Translations under genes and position numbers: made by a program | Part shown: in pieces, positions 5,704 through 12,236 of the stretch | How positions within the stretch are numbered: the stretch's first letter is position 1 | How the letters are laid out: every line of letters begins with the position of its first letter | Assembly: GCA_031292735.1 (NCBI GenBank) | Contig: JARLGP010000194.1 | Location: 1-12,236 of the forward strand | Source: Holophaga sp. | GTDB taxonomy: Bacteria > Acidobacteriota > Holophagae > Holophagales > Holophagaceae | Reading direction: 5' to 3' | DNA: 12,236 bases | The notes under the pieces: model-generated | The model's database searches: none | Seen by the model: only the letters and a program-made list of their open reading frames with translations | Told to the model about the DNA's origin: nothing

Positions 5704-6777
5704 CTAATGCAGTGCCTTGATGGCGAGGTAGCGCTTGGCTTCCCGCCGCAGGATTTCCGGGACGTTCTTGTCCCGCACCAGGATTTTCAGGTCCAGATCG
5801 ATGAGACGTTTGAAGAAGTTCAACGAGAGCGCCAGCGGGGTCTTCGGGTTCATCACGATGTTCTTGAGGATGGTGTATTTCTTCATCCAGTCGCGGTTGG
5901 CGGCGATGATCCGGATCACTTCGTCGCTGATGGTGCGCATCTGCGCGATGAAGGCCACCTCCCCTTCGGTGATCCGCCCGTTGCGCACCACGTTCACCTG
6001 GATCAGCCGGTTGGCTTCCCGGATCAGCAGGGTGCGTTCCTCCTTGCCGCCCTTGATGGCCAACATGATCTTCTGGTTGGTGCGCAGCTTCATGACCCGC
6101 TGGGTCAGGCGCAGCGGGATCTCCTCGCCGGTTTCAGTCACCACATCCCGGTGCAGCCGTTCGGGAGTCAGTTCCGCCGCCGGCTCCTCCTGGGGCGTTT
6201 CCTTGGGCAGGGGCAGCTCCGACCAGGCGCGGTCGAGCCGGCCGGCTTCCACCTCGTCGATCACCTCCAGCCGTTCCTGGGCCACCTCCTCGGGGATCAG
6301 GCGCAGGACGTCGCGGCGGAACTCGTTGACCCGCCTCTTGATGTGGTATTCGGCCTCCGGATGGGCCTCCAGCAGATCCAGGATGGCCGGGCGTTCCAGC
6401 CAGAGCACCTGGTTGTTCAGCGGGATTTCCAGCAACGCGCCCGGCAGCTCCGGCACCGCCCGCTCGATCCACTCCGCGGTGATGTCCTCGTGCAGCAGCG
6501 CCGTTTCCAGCAGGCCCGGCTCCTTGCGGTGGATCAGGATGAGGCCCAGCGGATCGGCGGGCCGCACCGGCCCGACGATGGCGTTGGCCAGGAAGCTTTC
6601 CGGCATGGCCTGCAAGGTCGCCAGCGCCCGGGGGCCCTGGGCGGTTTCCTGGAACACCGCATGGGCCAGGGCCTGGAGCAGGTCCAGCGGCGGCACCGGC
6701 AGGTTGCCGGCCATCAGGGTGTCGACCAGGGCTTCGGGCAACTGACCTGCGATGAATTTTTCGACAATGGGGTTCAT
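5704..6777 (-). CDS. Conserved protein of unknown function, all-helical (HEAT-like) repeats
   Basis: The protein has 357 residues with no signal peptide or membrane segment, so it is probably cytoplasmic. The N-terminal half (1-185) is Leu/Pro-rich and helical with repeat-like units of about 35 residues (for example ALATLQAMPESFLANAIVG, then LILIHRKEPGLLETALLHEDIT). A Pro/Glu-rich linker (186-205) leads to a better conserved domain (about 225-352). Its motifs are KIMLAIKGGKEERTLLIREANRLIQ, then ITEGEVAFIAQMRTISDEVIRIIAANRDW (two units) and a basic helical end. From memory, similar C-terminal domains occur in Myxococcota, other former deltaproteobacteria and Acidobacteriota without a known function; the alternating asparagine and threonine turns suggest HEAT-like packing. 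It is the last gene of the operon, two bases after the RodZ-like gene, whose end supplies the ribosome site GGAG. A role with that gene is inferred from position only. Confidence 0.85.
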   Translation of the reverse strand: MNPIVEKFIAGQLPEALVDTLMAGNLPVPPLDLLQALAHAVFQETAQGPRALATLQAMPESFLANAIVGPVRPADPLGLILIHRKEPGLLETALLHEDITAEWIERAVPELPGALLEIPLNNQVLWLERPAILDLLEAHPEAEYHIKRRVNEFRRDVLRLIPEEVAQERLEVIDEVEAGRLDRAWSELPLPKETPQEEPAAELTPERLHRDVVTETGEEIPLRLTQRVMKLRTNQKIMLAIKGGKEERTLLIREANRLIQVNVVRNGRITEGEVAFIAQMRTISDEVIRIIAANRDWMKKYTILKNIVMNPKTPLALSLNFFKRLIDLDLKILVRDKNVPEILRREAKRYLAIKALH

Positions 6778-6779
6778 GC

Positions 6780-7679
6780 CTACTCCGTTTGCAGGTCAGC
6801 CGGGTCGGTTTCCGGGGCCGTGGGGGGATTCTGGGGGGTCGTTTCCTGGGGCTGGATCCACTCGCCCTGGGGCCCGAACCGGCCCTGCCAGGGCTCACCC
6901 ACGGTGTGCCCGTGGCGGATGTGGTGGCCGGCCACTTCCAGCGCCACCACCCCGGCGTTGTCCAGGGAGATGGTGAACGGGCCTTTCACCCGCAGGCGCC
7001 AGGGTTCGGAAACCCGCAGGGTCCGCTTCTGCACCGGCCCTGAGGCGCCCTGGAGGTCCTGGGGCCCCTGGTGGGACCCCTGGGCCCCCTGGGGCAGGCC
7101 CTGGATCACCGCCTCGCAGACGTCCATGGCGCGCATGGAGACGAGCACCCCTTCCTCGTTCACCGGCACCTCGGGCAACACCTCGCCCACCACCGGGTAG
7201 GGGCCCGCCGGGTCCTTGGGCACCCACGGGGTGGGGGCCACCTCCACCTCCCGGACCGCCGCCGCGCTGGGCGCCCGCTTGAGGCTGCGGCCGGGCACCA
7301 CCAGCCAGAGCAGCAGCGCCACCGAGCCCACGGTGATGGCGCTCACCAGCACCCGTTCCAGGGACTCCCGGCGGGGATCGGGCGGTTCCTGCTCCAGGGC
7401 GCCGGGCAGCAGGCTCCATTGTTCCGGGAACGAGGCCAGGTCCACCCCCAGCCGTTCGGCGATCTGGCGGGTGTGCGGCCGTTCCCGCCCGGGCGGCAGC
7501 CGTTCCCATGCCTCGGCCTCCACCGCTTCGATGATCGGCACGCTGAGGTTGAGTTCGTGGGCCAGGACGAACAAAGACAGCCCCTGGGCGATGCGGGTCT
7601 GCCGCAGCACCGCGCCGATTCCGGCGGGGCCGCCGGCGCCATGGCTCGCGTCTTGATTGAATTCCATATCCTTCAGCAT
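6780..7679 (-). CDS. RodZ-like membrane protein: helix-turn-helix, one membrane helix, DUF4115-like periplasmic domain
   Basis: The protein has 299 residues. An HTH_25-type domain (about 20-82) has the family pattern LRQTRIAQGLSLFVLAHELNLS, followed by the conserved region in which members usually read LP then YxRGF; here it is LPPGRERPHTRQ. One membrane helix lies at about 108-128. A periplasmic beta domain (about 170-272) matches DUF4115: VSMRAMDVCEAVIQG, then RTLRVSEPWRLRVKGPFTISLDNAGVVALEVAG. In RodZ the cytoplasmic domain binds MreB and guides cell-shape elongation. No mreB is nearby, so this may be a paralogue with another task. A Gln/Gly-rich, collagen-like insertion (194-216) interrupts the DUF4115-like domain, and the tail (273-299) is Pro/Thr/Gln-rich. 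The start lies five bases after the moxR stop with no clear ribosome site, suggesting translational coupling. A second ATG at 7667 is possible but has GAAGGA only one base away. Confidence 0.88.
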   Translation of the reverse strand: MLKDMEFNQDASHGAGGPAGIGAVLRQTRIAQGLSLFVLAHELNLSVPIIEAVEAEAWERLPPGRERPHTRQIAERLGVDLASFPEQWSLLPGALEQEPPDPRRESLERVLVSAITVGSVALLLWLVVPGRSLKRAPSAAAVREVEVAPTPWVPKDPAGPYPVVGEVLPEVPVNEEGVLVSMRAMDVCEAVIQGLPQGAQGSHQGPQDLQGASGPVQKRTLRVSEPWRLRVKGPFTISLDNAGVVALEVAGHHIRHGHTVGEPWQGRFGPQGEWIQPQETTPQNPPTAPETDPADLQTE

Positions 7680-7684
7680 ACTTG

Positions 7685-8656
7685 CTACGGCTTCCAGCCC
7701 ACGGGTACTTCGTCAAGAAGCCGGGCGAGTTGTTCCCGGCGGTCGTCACGGTTGAGCCGGCGGTCGTCCATGGTGCCCCGGTGGGCCATGACGTCACCCA
7801 GGGTCGACTGCAGGTCGTCGGGGGTGATGAAATCGCGGCCGTCCAGCCAGGCTTCGGCCTTGGCCAGGGACAGCCAGTGGCCTGCCGCGCGGGTGGAGCA
7901 GAACCCCTTCTCCTTGCGCACCCTCGCCACCACCCGTTCCACATAGTCCATGGCCGGTTCCGACAGGTGCACCGCGTGCACCAGGCCGCGGGCCAGGCGC
8001 CAGCCGATCAGGTCCATGGCCGGGCCCAGGGAGTCCAGCCGTTCCGCCCCGGCCTCGCCGCGGAACACCAGCCGCTCGGCGGCCGCATCGGGATAGCCCA
8101 GGTGCAGCACGCAGGCGAACCGGTCCATCTGGCTTTCCGGCAGCGGGAAGGTGCCGGCGTGGTCCATGGGGTTCTGGGTGGCGATGGCGAAGAACGGGTC
8201 CGGCAGCGGATAGGTGGCCCGGTCCAGGCTGACCTGGCCCTCCACCATCACCTCCAGCAGGGCGCTCTGGGTCTTGGGCCCGATCCGGTTCAACTCGTCC
8301 AGCAGCACCACGTTGGCGAACACCGGCCCCTGCTGGAAGCGGAACGCGTGATCGGCGGCGTCCCACAGGTGCACGCCCAGGAGGTCCGAAGGCAGCAGGT
8401 CGTTGGTGCCCTGCACCCGCTGGTAGCTGCCGCCCATGAGCCGGCTCAGCCCCTTGGCCAGGGTGGTCTTGCCCACGCCCGGCAGATCCTCGATGAGCAG
8501 GTGGCCCCCGGCCAGCATCACCGCCACCGAGCGGCGCACCGCCTGGTCCTTGCCCACCACCACCCGGCACAAGGCCTTCAGCCCGGCGTGGACGCACTCC
8601 CGCAGCGCCTGGACGGCGGCGGCGGAGGGGATGGACCCGGGCTCACGATCGTTCAT
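7685..8656 (-). CDS. MoxR-family AAA+ ATPase
   Basis: The protein has 323 residues, the usual length. It is a cytosolic AAA+ ATPase of the MoxR/RavA clade. Walker A is LPGVGKTT (58-65), Walker B is VVLLDE (116-121), sensor 1 is ATQNP (159-163), and the MoxR signature PLPESQMDRF is at 171-180. The C-terminal lid domain (about 215-310) is complete. MoxR proteins act as chaperone-like ATPases for protein complexes or metal insertion and normally sit beside DUF58 and von Willebrand factor A genes. Neither is present here; the neighbours are a response regulator upstream and a RodZ-like gene downstream. The start codon overlaps the stop of the regulator (ATGA, 4 nt), so the two are very likely translated together. 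A gene symbol is withheld because MoxR paralogues cannot be separated by eye. Confidence 0.95.
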   Translation of the reverse strand: MNDREPGSIPSAAAVQALRECVHAGLKALCRVVVGKDQAVRRSVAVMLAGGHLLIEDLPGVGKTTLAKGLSRLMGGSYQRVQGTNDLLPSDLLGVHLWDAADHAFRFQQGPVFANVVLLDELNRIGPKTQSALLEVMVEGQVSLDRATYPLPDPFFAIATQNPMDHAGTFPLPESQMDRFACVLHLGYPDAAAERLVFRGEAGAERLDSLGPAMDLIGWRLARGLVHAVHLSEPAMDYVERVVARVRKEKGFCSTRAAGHWLSLAKAEAWLDGRDFITPDDLQSTLGDVMAHRGTMDDRRLNRDDRREQLARLLDEVPVGWKP

Positions 8657-9876
8657 TCTTCCTCCATGGAAATGTGGTGGTCCCGCAGCATCCCGGCCAG
8701 CCGCCGGGGCGCCAGCCCCAGACCGTGGGCCACCCGGGCGGGATCCTCACGGTGGCCTTCCATGGCCTTGCGCAACAGCGCCGCCTCGGCCGACTGGGTC
8801 ACCGAGACCAGCATGGCCGCCAGGGTTCCCGGCTCCGGCCAGGGCAGGACCAGGGCGCCGGCTTCCGGGCCGAAGTCCGGGAGCGGCGCCAGCAGCGGCC
8901 CGGAACTGGCCCGCCAGGCCTGGGCCACCGCCCAGGCCAGCTGGTTCAGGTTGCCGGGCCAGGCGCCCTGCAGCACGTCCTTTTCCACCCCCCGCGCCAG
9001 CCCCGGCACCGGCCGCCCGTCCTGGCGCGCCCGGGCGTCCAGGAAGGCGCGGAACATCGGCAGGATGTCCTCCCGGCGTTCCCGCAGCGGCGGCAGGGAC
9101 AGCACGATCACGCCCAGGCGCAGGCGCAGCGGCTCGGCCAGCGTCTTCTGGTCCAGGCACGAACCCAGCCAATGGATGCCCTGGCCCAGCTCGCTGTCCA
9201 TGGCCCGCACCAGCGGCCCCCATCCGCCCTCGGCCAGGTCCTCCAGCTCCGACAGGAAGATGCTGCCCCCCTGGAGCAGGGCCAGCCGGCGCGGGTCCGG
9301 GCCTTCCGGCGGCAGGCTCGGCGCGGACAGGCACAGGTACGGGGCCTGGGGATGGCGCAGGGCATGGAGGCGCCGGGCCGAGCGGCCCTTGCCGGTGCCC
9401 GGCTCGCCCTGGAACAGCACCTTCACATCGGTGTCCGCGGCCCGGGACAGGGCCAGGTCCAGTTCGCGCATGGCCGGGGAGTGGACGATCCAGGGCTCGC
9501 GGGGATCCGGGGGCGGCGCCTCGGCCAGGGCCCGGGTGCGCTCCAGCACCGCCTCGAACTGGTCCAGGTCGAACGGCTTGGGCAGGAAGTCATCGGCCCC
9601 CCAGCGCATGGCCTCCACGATGTCCCGGGGCTCGCCGAAAGCCGACATGAGCACCGCGCGCAGGGCCGGGTGCCGGCGCTTGGCCGCCTTCAGCAGCTCC
9701 AGCCCGGACATCCCGGGCAGCCGGAGATCGGTGACCAGGATCTCGAAGGGGGCCTGGTCCATGGCCGCCAGGGCCGCGGCCGGATCGCCCACCGCGGTGA
9801 CCTCCCAGGCGGAGCCCAGCGCCTGCACCAGCAGGCGCCGAAAGCTGTCCTTGTCCTCCACCAGCAGCAGGCGCAT
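8653..9876 (-). CDS. NtrC-like response regulator without the GAFTGA loop
   Basis: The protein has 407 residues. A complete receiver domain (1-118) has the acidic pair Glu7/Asp8, phospho-acceptor Asp50 (VTDLRLPG), Ser78 and Lys100 (LPKPF), so phosphorylation by a histidine kinase is expected. The central AAA+ domain (about 128-325) has Walker A GEPGTGK (157-163), the arginine-rich block PPLRERREDI (262-271) and AWPGNLNQL (305-313). The segment that normally carries ESELFGHEKGAFTGA is shortened to LSAPSLPPEGPDPRRLAL (183-200), and Walker B reads GGSIFLSEL with Ser209 in place of Asp. Contact with sigma-54 and ATP hydrolysis are therefore doubtful. A Fis-type helix-turn-helix remains at about 363-401. 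It may act as an ordinary phosphorylation-controlled DNA-binding protein. No kinase gene lies in the window. It starts 6 nt after aroDE, with GGGGGA nine bases upstream of the ATG, and overlaps moxR by 4 nt. Confidence 0.9.
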   Translation of the reverse strand: MRLLLVEDKDSFRRLLVQALGSAWEVTAVGDPAAALAAMDQAPFEILVTDLRLPGMSGLELLKAAKRRHPALRAVLMSAFGEPRDIVEAMRWGADDFLPKPFDLDQFEAVLERTRALAEAPPPDPREPWIVHSPAMRELDLALSRAADTDVKVLFQGEPGTGKGRSARRLHALRHPQAPYLCLSAPSLPPEGPDPRRLALLQGGSIFLSELEDLAEGGWGPLVRAMDSELGQGIHWLGSCLDQKTLAEPLRLRLGVIVLSLPPLRERREDILPMFRAFLDARARQDGRPVPGLARGVEKDVLQGAWPGNLNQLAWAVAQAWRASSGPLLAPLPDFGPEAGALVLPWPEPGTLAAMLVSVTQSAEAALLRKAMEGHREDPARVAHGLGLAPRRLAGMLRDHHISMEEE

Positions 9877-9882
9877 GGGCCA

Positions 9883-11241
9883 TTATCCCCCGCATTCCCG
9901 GATGAACGCCGCCGATTGCGCCGCGGCCTGGCCCTCGAACAGCGCCCCGCCCGCCACCAGCCGGCGCCCGCCGTCCCGCACCCAGGCCGCGAAGACCGTG
10001 TCCTCCTTGTAGATCCACTCCACGCCCCAGCGCACCGAAGGCTCGGCGGCAGCCAGCAGTTCCGGGAACGGCGCCGGATCGCCCGGTTCCATGCCCAGCC
10101 GGGTGGCCTGGATCACCCCCACCGGCCGGAGCCCGCGCACCGCGTCGGCCGGCACCGGGGCGCTGCGGGATCCCTGCAGGCACGCCCAGCCGCGGGCCTG
10201 GAGCACCCGGCGGGAGGTCTCGGCCACCCCCCCGGCGCCCAGCAGCAGCACCGGGCCCGGTTCCAGACTGTCCAGGGCCCCCTCCAGGGCGATGGCGTCG
10301 GTGTTGGCGCCCTGCCAGGGTTCCCCCGGCCGTCGGCGCCACAGGGTGTTCAGCGGCCCCGCCAACCCCAGCAGGGCCGGCAGCGAGGTCTTCAGCGGCG
10401 CCGTGAGGCTGGCCCCCACCAGGTCCAGGGCCTCCAGGGCCGCCATGGCCTCCCCGGGATCACCGCACTCCAGGGGCAGGTAGAGCAGGTCCTTGAAGGC
10501 CCGCTGGAAGCGCGGGTTGTGATAGCCGGGTCCCAGGGAGTGCAGCGCCGGCTGGCCCAGCACCCCGCACAGCCGGTAGCCCGCGTGCAGCTTGTGGCAG
10601 CGCCAGCCCAGCATCCGGCCCAGGGTGACCTGGCCGGGGGCCGCCGGCCCGGCGTCGTCCGGCTGGGCATAGGTGAAGCAGCCGCCCCAGGCCGCCTGCA
10701 TGCAGCGGGACGCCATGCCCTTGGGCCCCATGAGGAAGGCCGACAGGGCCACCTCGTGGTCCCGGGCCCAGGCCAAGGGCGCCCGCATCCGGGCGTTGTC
10801 GGTCAGGCTGTGCGCGTGGCCCACCCACTTGAAGGCGTCGCCCCGGGGCAGCCGGCGCAGCCGTTGCTCCAGGTCGAACACCCCCGGCGGCACGTGCACC
10901 GAGCGCAGCAGGCGCACATGGGACAGGCAGTCCTCCAGGGCCGGCGGCACCTCCAGGTCCCACTCCAGGTCCACCCATTCCGGGCGGCTCCGGGCACCCC
11001 GCAGCAGCCGCTCCAGGCGCCCGGCCTCATCCCCGGTCCAGGCTCCGCCCTCCTCGGCCCGGCGGCAGGTGACCAGACAGCGCCCGCCCAGGTCCCGGAC
11101 CATGGCCTCCGGATCCTCGTCCGGAAACAGGTCCAGGCGCAGCTCGGCCATGGCTTCCGGCGGCAGCCTGCGGGCGCAGGCCAGGGCCTCGGCCCAGACC
11201 GGGTGGGTGATGGGGACGAAATAGAAGGGCGGAGCCGCCAT
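9883..11241 (-). CDS. aroDE: Bifunctional 3-dehydroquinate dehydratase (type I) / shikimate dehydrogenase
   Basis: The protein has 452 residues and carries steps three and four of the shikimate pathway in one chain. The dehydratase half (1-215) shows ELRLD (33-37), DLEWDLE (91-97), His116 (SVHV), the Schiff-base Lys138 (FKW) and the block MGPKGMASR followed by GQ (171-204). The dehydrogenase half (about 222-452) shows HSLGPGYHN (234-242), SLTAPLK with Thr280 and Lys284, LNTL (297-300), GANTD with Asp315, the nucleotide motif GAGGVA (335-340), and Gln438 in ALFEGQA. All catalytic residues I can place are present. One oddity is HSLGP where most enzymes have HSxSP, so the second shikimate-binding serine is Gly237. 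Such fusions are known from plants and from some bacteria such as chlamydiae. The start overlaps the mazG stop by one base (TGATG), with GGAG eight bases upstream. An upstream extension in the same frame is only the shadow of mazG. Confidence 0.95.
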   Translation of the reverse strand: MAAPPFYFVPITHPVWAEALACARRLPPEAMAELRLDLFPDEDPEAMVRDLGGRCLVTCRRAEEGGAWTGDEAGRLERLLRGARSRPEWVDLEWDLEVPPALEDCLSHVRLLRSVHVPPGVFDLEQRLRRLPRGDAFKWVGHAHSLTDNARMRAPLAWARDHEVALSAFLMGPKGMASRCMQAAWGGCFTYAQPDDAGPAAPGQVTLGRMLGWRCHKLHAGYRLCGVLGQPALHSLGPGYHNPRFQRAFKDLLYLPLECGDPGEAMAALEALDLVGASLTAPLKTSLPALLGLAGPLNTLWRRRPGEPWQGANTDAIALEGALDSLEPGPVLLLGAGGVAETSRRVLQARGWACLQGSRSAPVPADAVRGLRPVGVIQATRLGMEPGDPAPFPELLAAAEPSVRWGVEWIYKEDTVFAAWVRDGGRRLVAGGALFEGQAAAQSAAFIRECGG

Positions 11242-12035
11242 CAGGCCCGCTCCAGGCGCTTGGCGTCCTGCCAGGCCCCCTCCATGCCCTCCAGGTCCTG
11301 GCGCTCCCAGCCGCCGTTGTCCGCCGCGAAGTCCTCCACATGGCTGAACCGGGAGCGGAACCGCACCATCTGCCGGCGCAGCGCCCGGTCCGGGTCGATC
11401 CCCTTGTAGCGGGCCCACTGGATGAGGCTGAACAGCACGTCGCCGTACTCGGATTCCACCCGGTCCAGGTCGGACTCGGCCTGGAGCTCCTCCACCTCCT
11501 CCTTCACCTTGTCCAGCACCCCTTCCATGTCCGGCCATTCGAAGCCCACCTTCGCGCAGCGCCGGCCGATCTCCAGGGCGGTGTCCAGCGGCGACAGGCT
11601 GCTGGGAATCCCGTCCAGCAGCCTGGGTTCCGAAACCTCCCCGCGTTCGGCCTTCTCGTCCCGCTTGATGGCGGCCCAGTTCACCAGTACCTCCTCGGCC
11701 CCGTCCACCGCCACCTCCCCGAACACGTGGGGATGGCGGCGCACCAGCTTCTCCACCACCATGGCCTCCACCTCGTGCAGGTCCCAGGCGCCCCGGTCCC
11801 TGGCCAGCTGGGCGTGGAAGGCCACCTGCAGCCACAGATCGCCCAGTTCCTCGCACAGATGGCGTTCGGTCTCCGGATCCCCGGGCGCCAGCTCCGCCAG
11901 GGCGTCCAGCACCTCCGCCGCCTCCTCGCGCAGGTAGCGGGCCAGCGACTGGTGGGACTGTTTGAGATCCCAGGGACAGCCGGTCCCGGGGGTCAGGAGG
12001 GCGGACATCACGGCAGAAAGGGTGGTTGGCGTCAT
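11241..12035 (-). CDS. mazG: MazG nucleoside triphosphate pyrophosphohydrolase
   Basis: The protein has 264 residues, the normal length of the two-domain enzyme, which hydrolyses (d)NTPs to monophosphates and pyrophosphate and clears aberrant nucleotides. The first MazG domain shows CPWDLKQSHQSL (20-31), EEAAE (37-41), EELGDLWLQVAFHA (62-75) and RRHPHVFGE (99-107). The second shows CAKVGFEWPD (160-169), KVKEEVEEL (176-184), EYGDVLFSLIQWAR (196-209) and ALRRQMVRFRSRF (218-230). The metal-binding acidic residues of both domains (EExxE with ExxD) are kept. It is the first gene of the operon and overlaps aroDE by one base. A run of six Gs directly before the ATG is too close to be an ideal ribosome site. 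The sequence TAAACT (12047-12042) six bases further up resembles a -10 element, but no good -35 was seen. Confidence 0.97.
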   Translation of the reverse strand: MTPTTLSAVMSALLTPGTGCPWDLKQSHQSLARYLREEAAEVLDALAELAPGDPETERHLCEELGDLWLQVAFHAQLARDRGAWDLHEVEAMVVEKLVRRHPHVFGEVAVDGAEEVLVNWAAIKRDEKAERGEVSEPRLLDGIPSSLSPLDTALEIGRRCAKVGFEWPDMEGVLDKVKEEVEELQAESDLDRVESEYGDVLFSLIQWARYKGIDPDRALRRQMVRFRSRFSHVEDFAADNGGWERQDLEGMEGAWQDAKRLERA

Positions 12036-12086
12036 CCCCCCAGTTTAAGGCCGAACCCCGCCCAGAGGGACCGGGTAGCATGGGGG

Positions 12087-12236
12087 ATGGCCAAGCCGCG
12101 CATCTCCCCCGACATCCTCAAGAGCATCACCACGGCCATGCCTGGAAAAGAACCGGGCGCCGCCGTGGGGGGCGGCCCCCCCCCCCGGGGCCCCCCCCCC
12201 CACCGGGGCACCCACGATCAACCCAAACACCCCCGC
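12087..12236 (+). CDS. Start of an unrecognised plus-strand protein (partial, runs off the right edge)
   Basis: An ATG at 12087, divergent from mazG with 51 bp between the start codons, opens a frame that reads MAKPRISPDILKSITTAMPG and then a Gly/Pro-rich stretch to the window edge (50 codons, no stop). The first 20 residues look like a real amphipathic N-terminus. The following frame passes through two runs of 11 Cs separated by four Gs (12176-12201), where a sequencing or assembly slip could change the frame. No domain is recognised. An ATG at 12080 in another frame gives a His/Arg-rich product that looks less natural. Confidence 0.45.
   Translation, partial: MAKPRISPDILKSITTAMPGKEPGAAVGGGPPPRGPPPHRGTHDQPKHPR
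12166..12201. repeat. Extreme G/C homopolymer tract
   Basis: Six Gs, CGG, eleven Cs, four Gs and eleven Cs follow within 36 bases. Nothing similar occurs elsewhere in the window. It may encode the Gly/Pro-rich linker of the partial gene, or be low-quality sequence at a contig end. Confidence 0.6.

Noticed and set aside
5494..7200. Plus-strand open frame of 568 codons
   Set aside because: It is antisense to the helical protein and the RodZ-like gene, both of which have clear domain or operon support; the product is rich in Gln, His, Arg and Pro as expected for a shadow frame.
8653..9876. Standard sigma-54 activator annotation
   Set aside because: The GAFTGA loop is absent and Walker B is altered, so the usual functional label would mislead.
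7682..10012. Plus-strand open frame of 776 codons
   Set aside because: It is antisense to moxR and the response regulator, with low-complexity product and no domain.
8674..11409. Plus-strand open frame of 911 codons
   Set aside because: It is antisense to the response regulator, aroDE and part of mazG. Long open antisense frames are expected at this GC content.
11242..12081. N-terminal extension of aroDE to an ATG near 12081
   Set aside because: The extra 280 codons lie in another frame of mazG and give a Gly/Arg-rich sequence; the AroD similarity begins at the ATG at 11241.
1..12236. CRISPR arrays, tRNA/rRNA genes, insertion sequences, toxin-antitoxin pairs, phage genes
   Set aside because: No regularly spaced repeats, cloverleaf sequences, transposase or integrase motifs were seen. 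MazG is sometimes mentioned with MazEF, but no mazE or mazF lies here.

Overview
The window is about 70% GC or higher, with dense, mostly minus-strand coding and strong G/C preference at third codon positions. The gene set is a ComEC-type DNA channel, a fused aroD-aroE gene, double-domain MazG, an orphan MoxR ATPase, a RodZ-like protein, an NtrC-like regulator without the sigma-54 loop, a DUF2344 protein and a pseudokinase with a TonB-like tail. This recalls Acidobacteriota, especially Holophagae (Geothrix/Holophaga-like). That assignment is inference from gene content and composition; no rRNA or marker gene is present to prove it.

Layout. Positions 1-1800 (minus) hold a comEC/rec2 gene cut by the left edge. 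A short divergent intergenic region separates it from a small secreted protein at 1879-2538 (plus) that looks like a degenerate zinc nuclease/phospholipase C. Next on the plus strand, behind a perfect 20-bp palindrome, is a membrane pseudokinase with a periplasmic coiled coil and a TonB-C-like domain (2609-4300). It meets a minus-strand DUF2344 gene (4302-5342) tail to tail, one base apart. A 361-bp gene-poor region with several inverted repeats (5343-5703) follows.

From 12035 down to 5704 runs one tightly packed minus-strand operon of six genes: mazG, aroDE, an NtrC-like response regulator, a moxR ATPase, a rodZ-like gene and a conserved helical protein of unknown function. The joints are overlaps of 1 or 4 nt or gaps of 2 to 6 nt, so translational coupling is likely. 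The first two genes are housekeeping (nucleotide-pool sanitation and the shikimate pathway). The last four look like a signalling or envelope-associated module riding on them. At the right edge a plus-strand reading frame (12087 onward) starts divergently from mazG and runs into extreme C/G homopolymers, which may be a low-quality contig end.

No rRNA, tRNA, CRISPR array, insertion sequence, integrase or phage gene was seen. The points most worth a second look are the pseudokinase-TonB chimaera with its palindromic operator, the response regulator that has lost GAFTGA and the Walker B aspartate, the secreted protein with a half-lost zinc site, and the regulatory four-gene tail of the mazG-aroDE operon.
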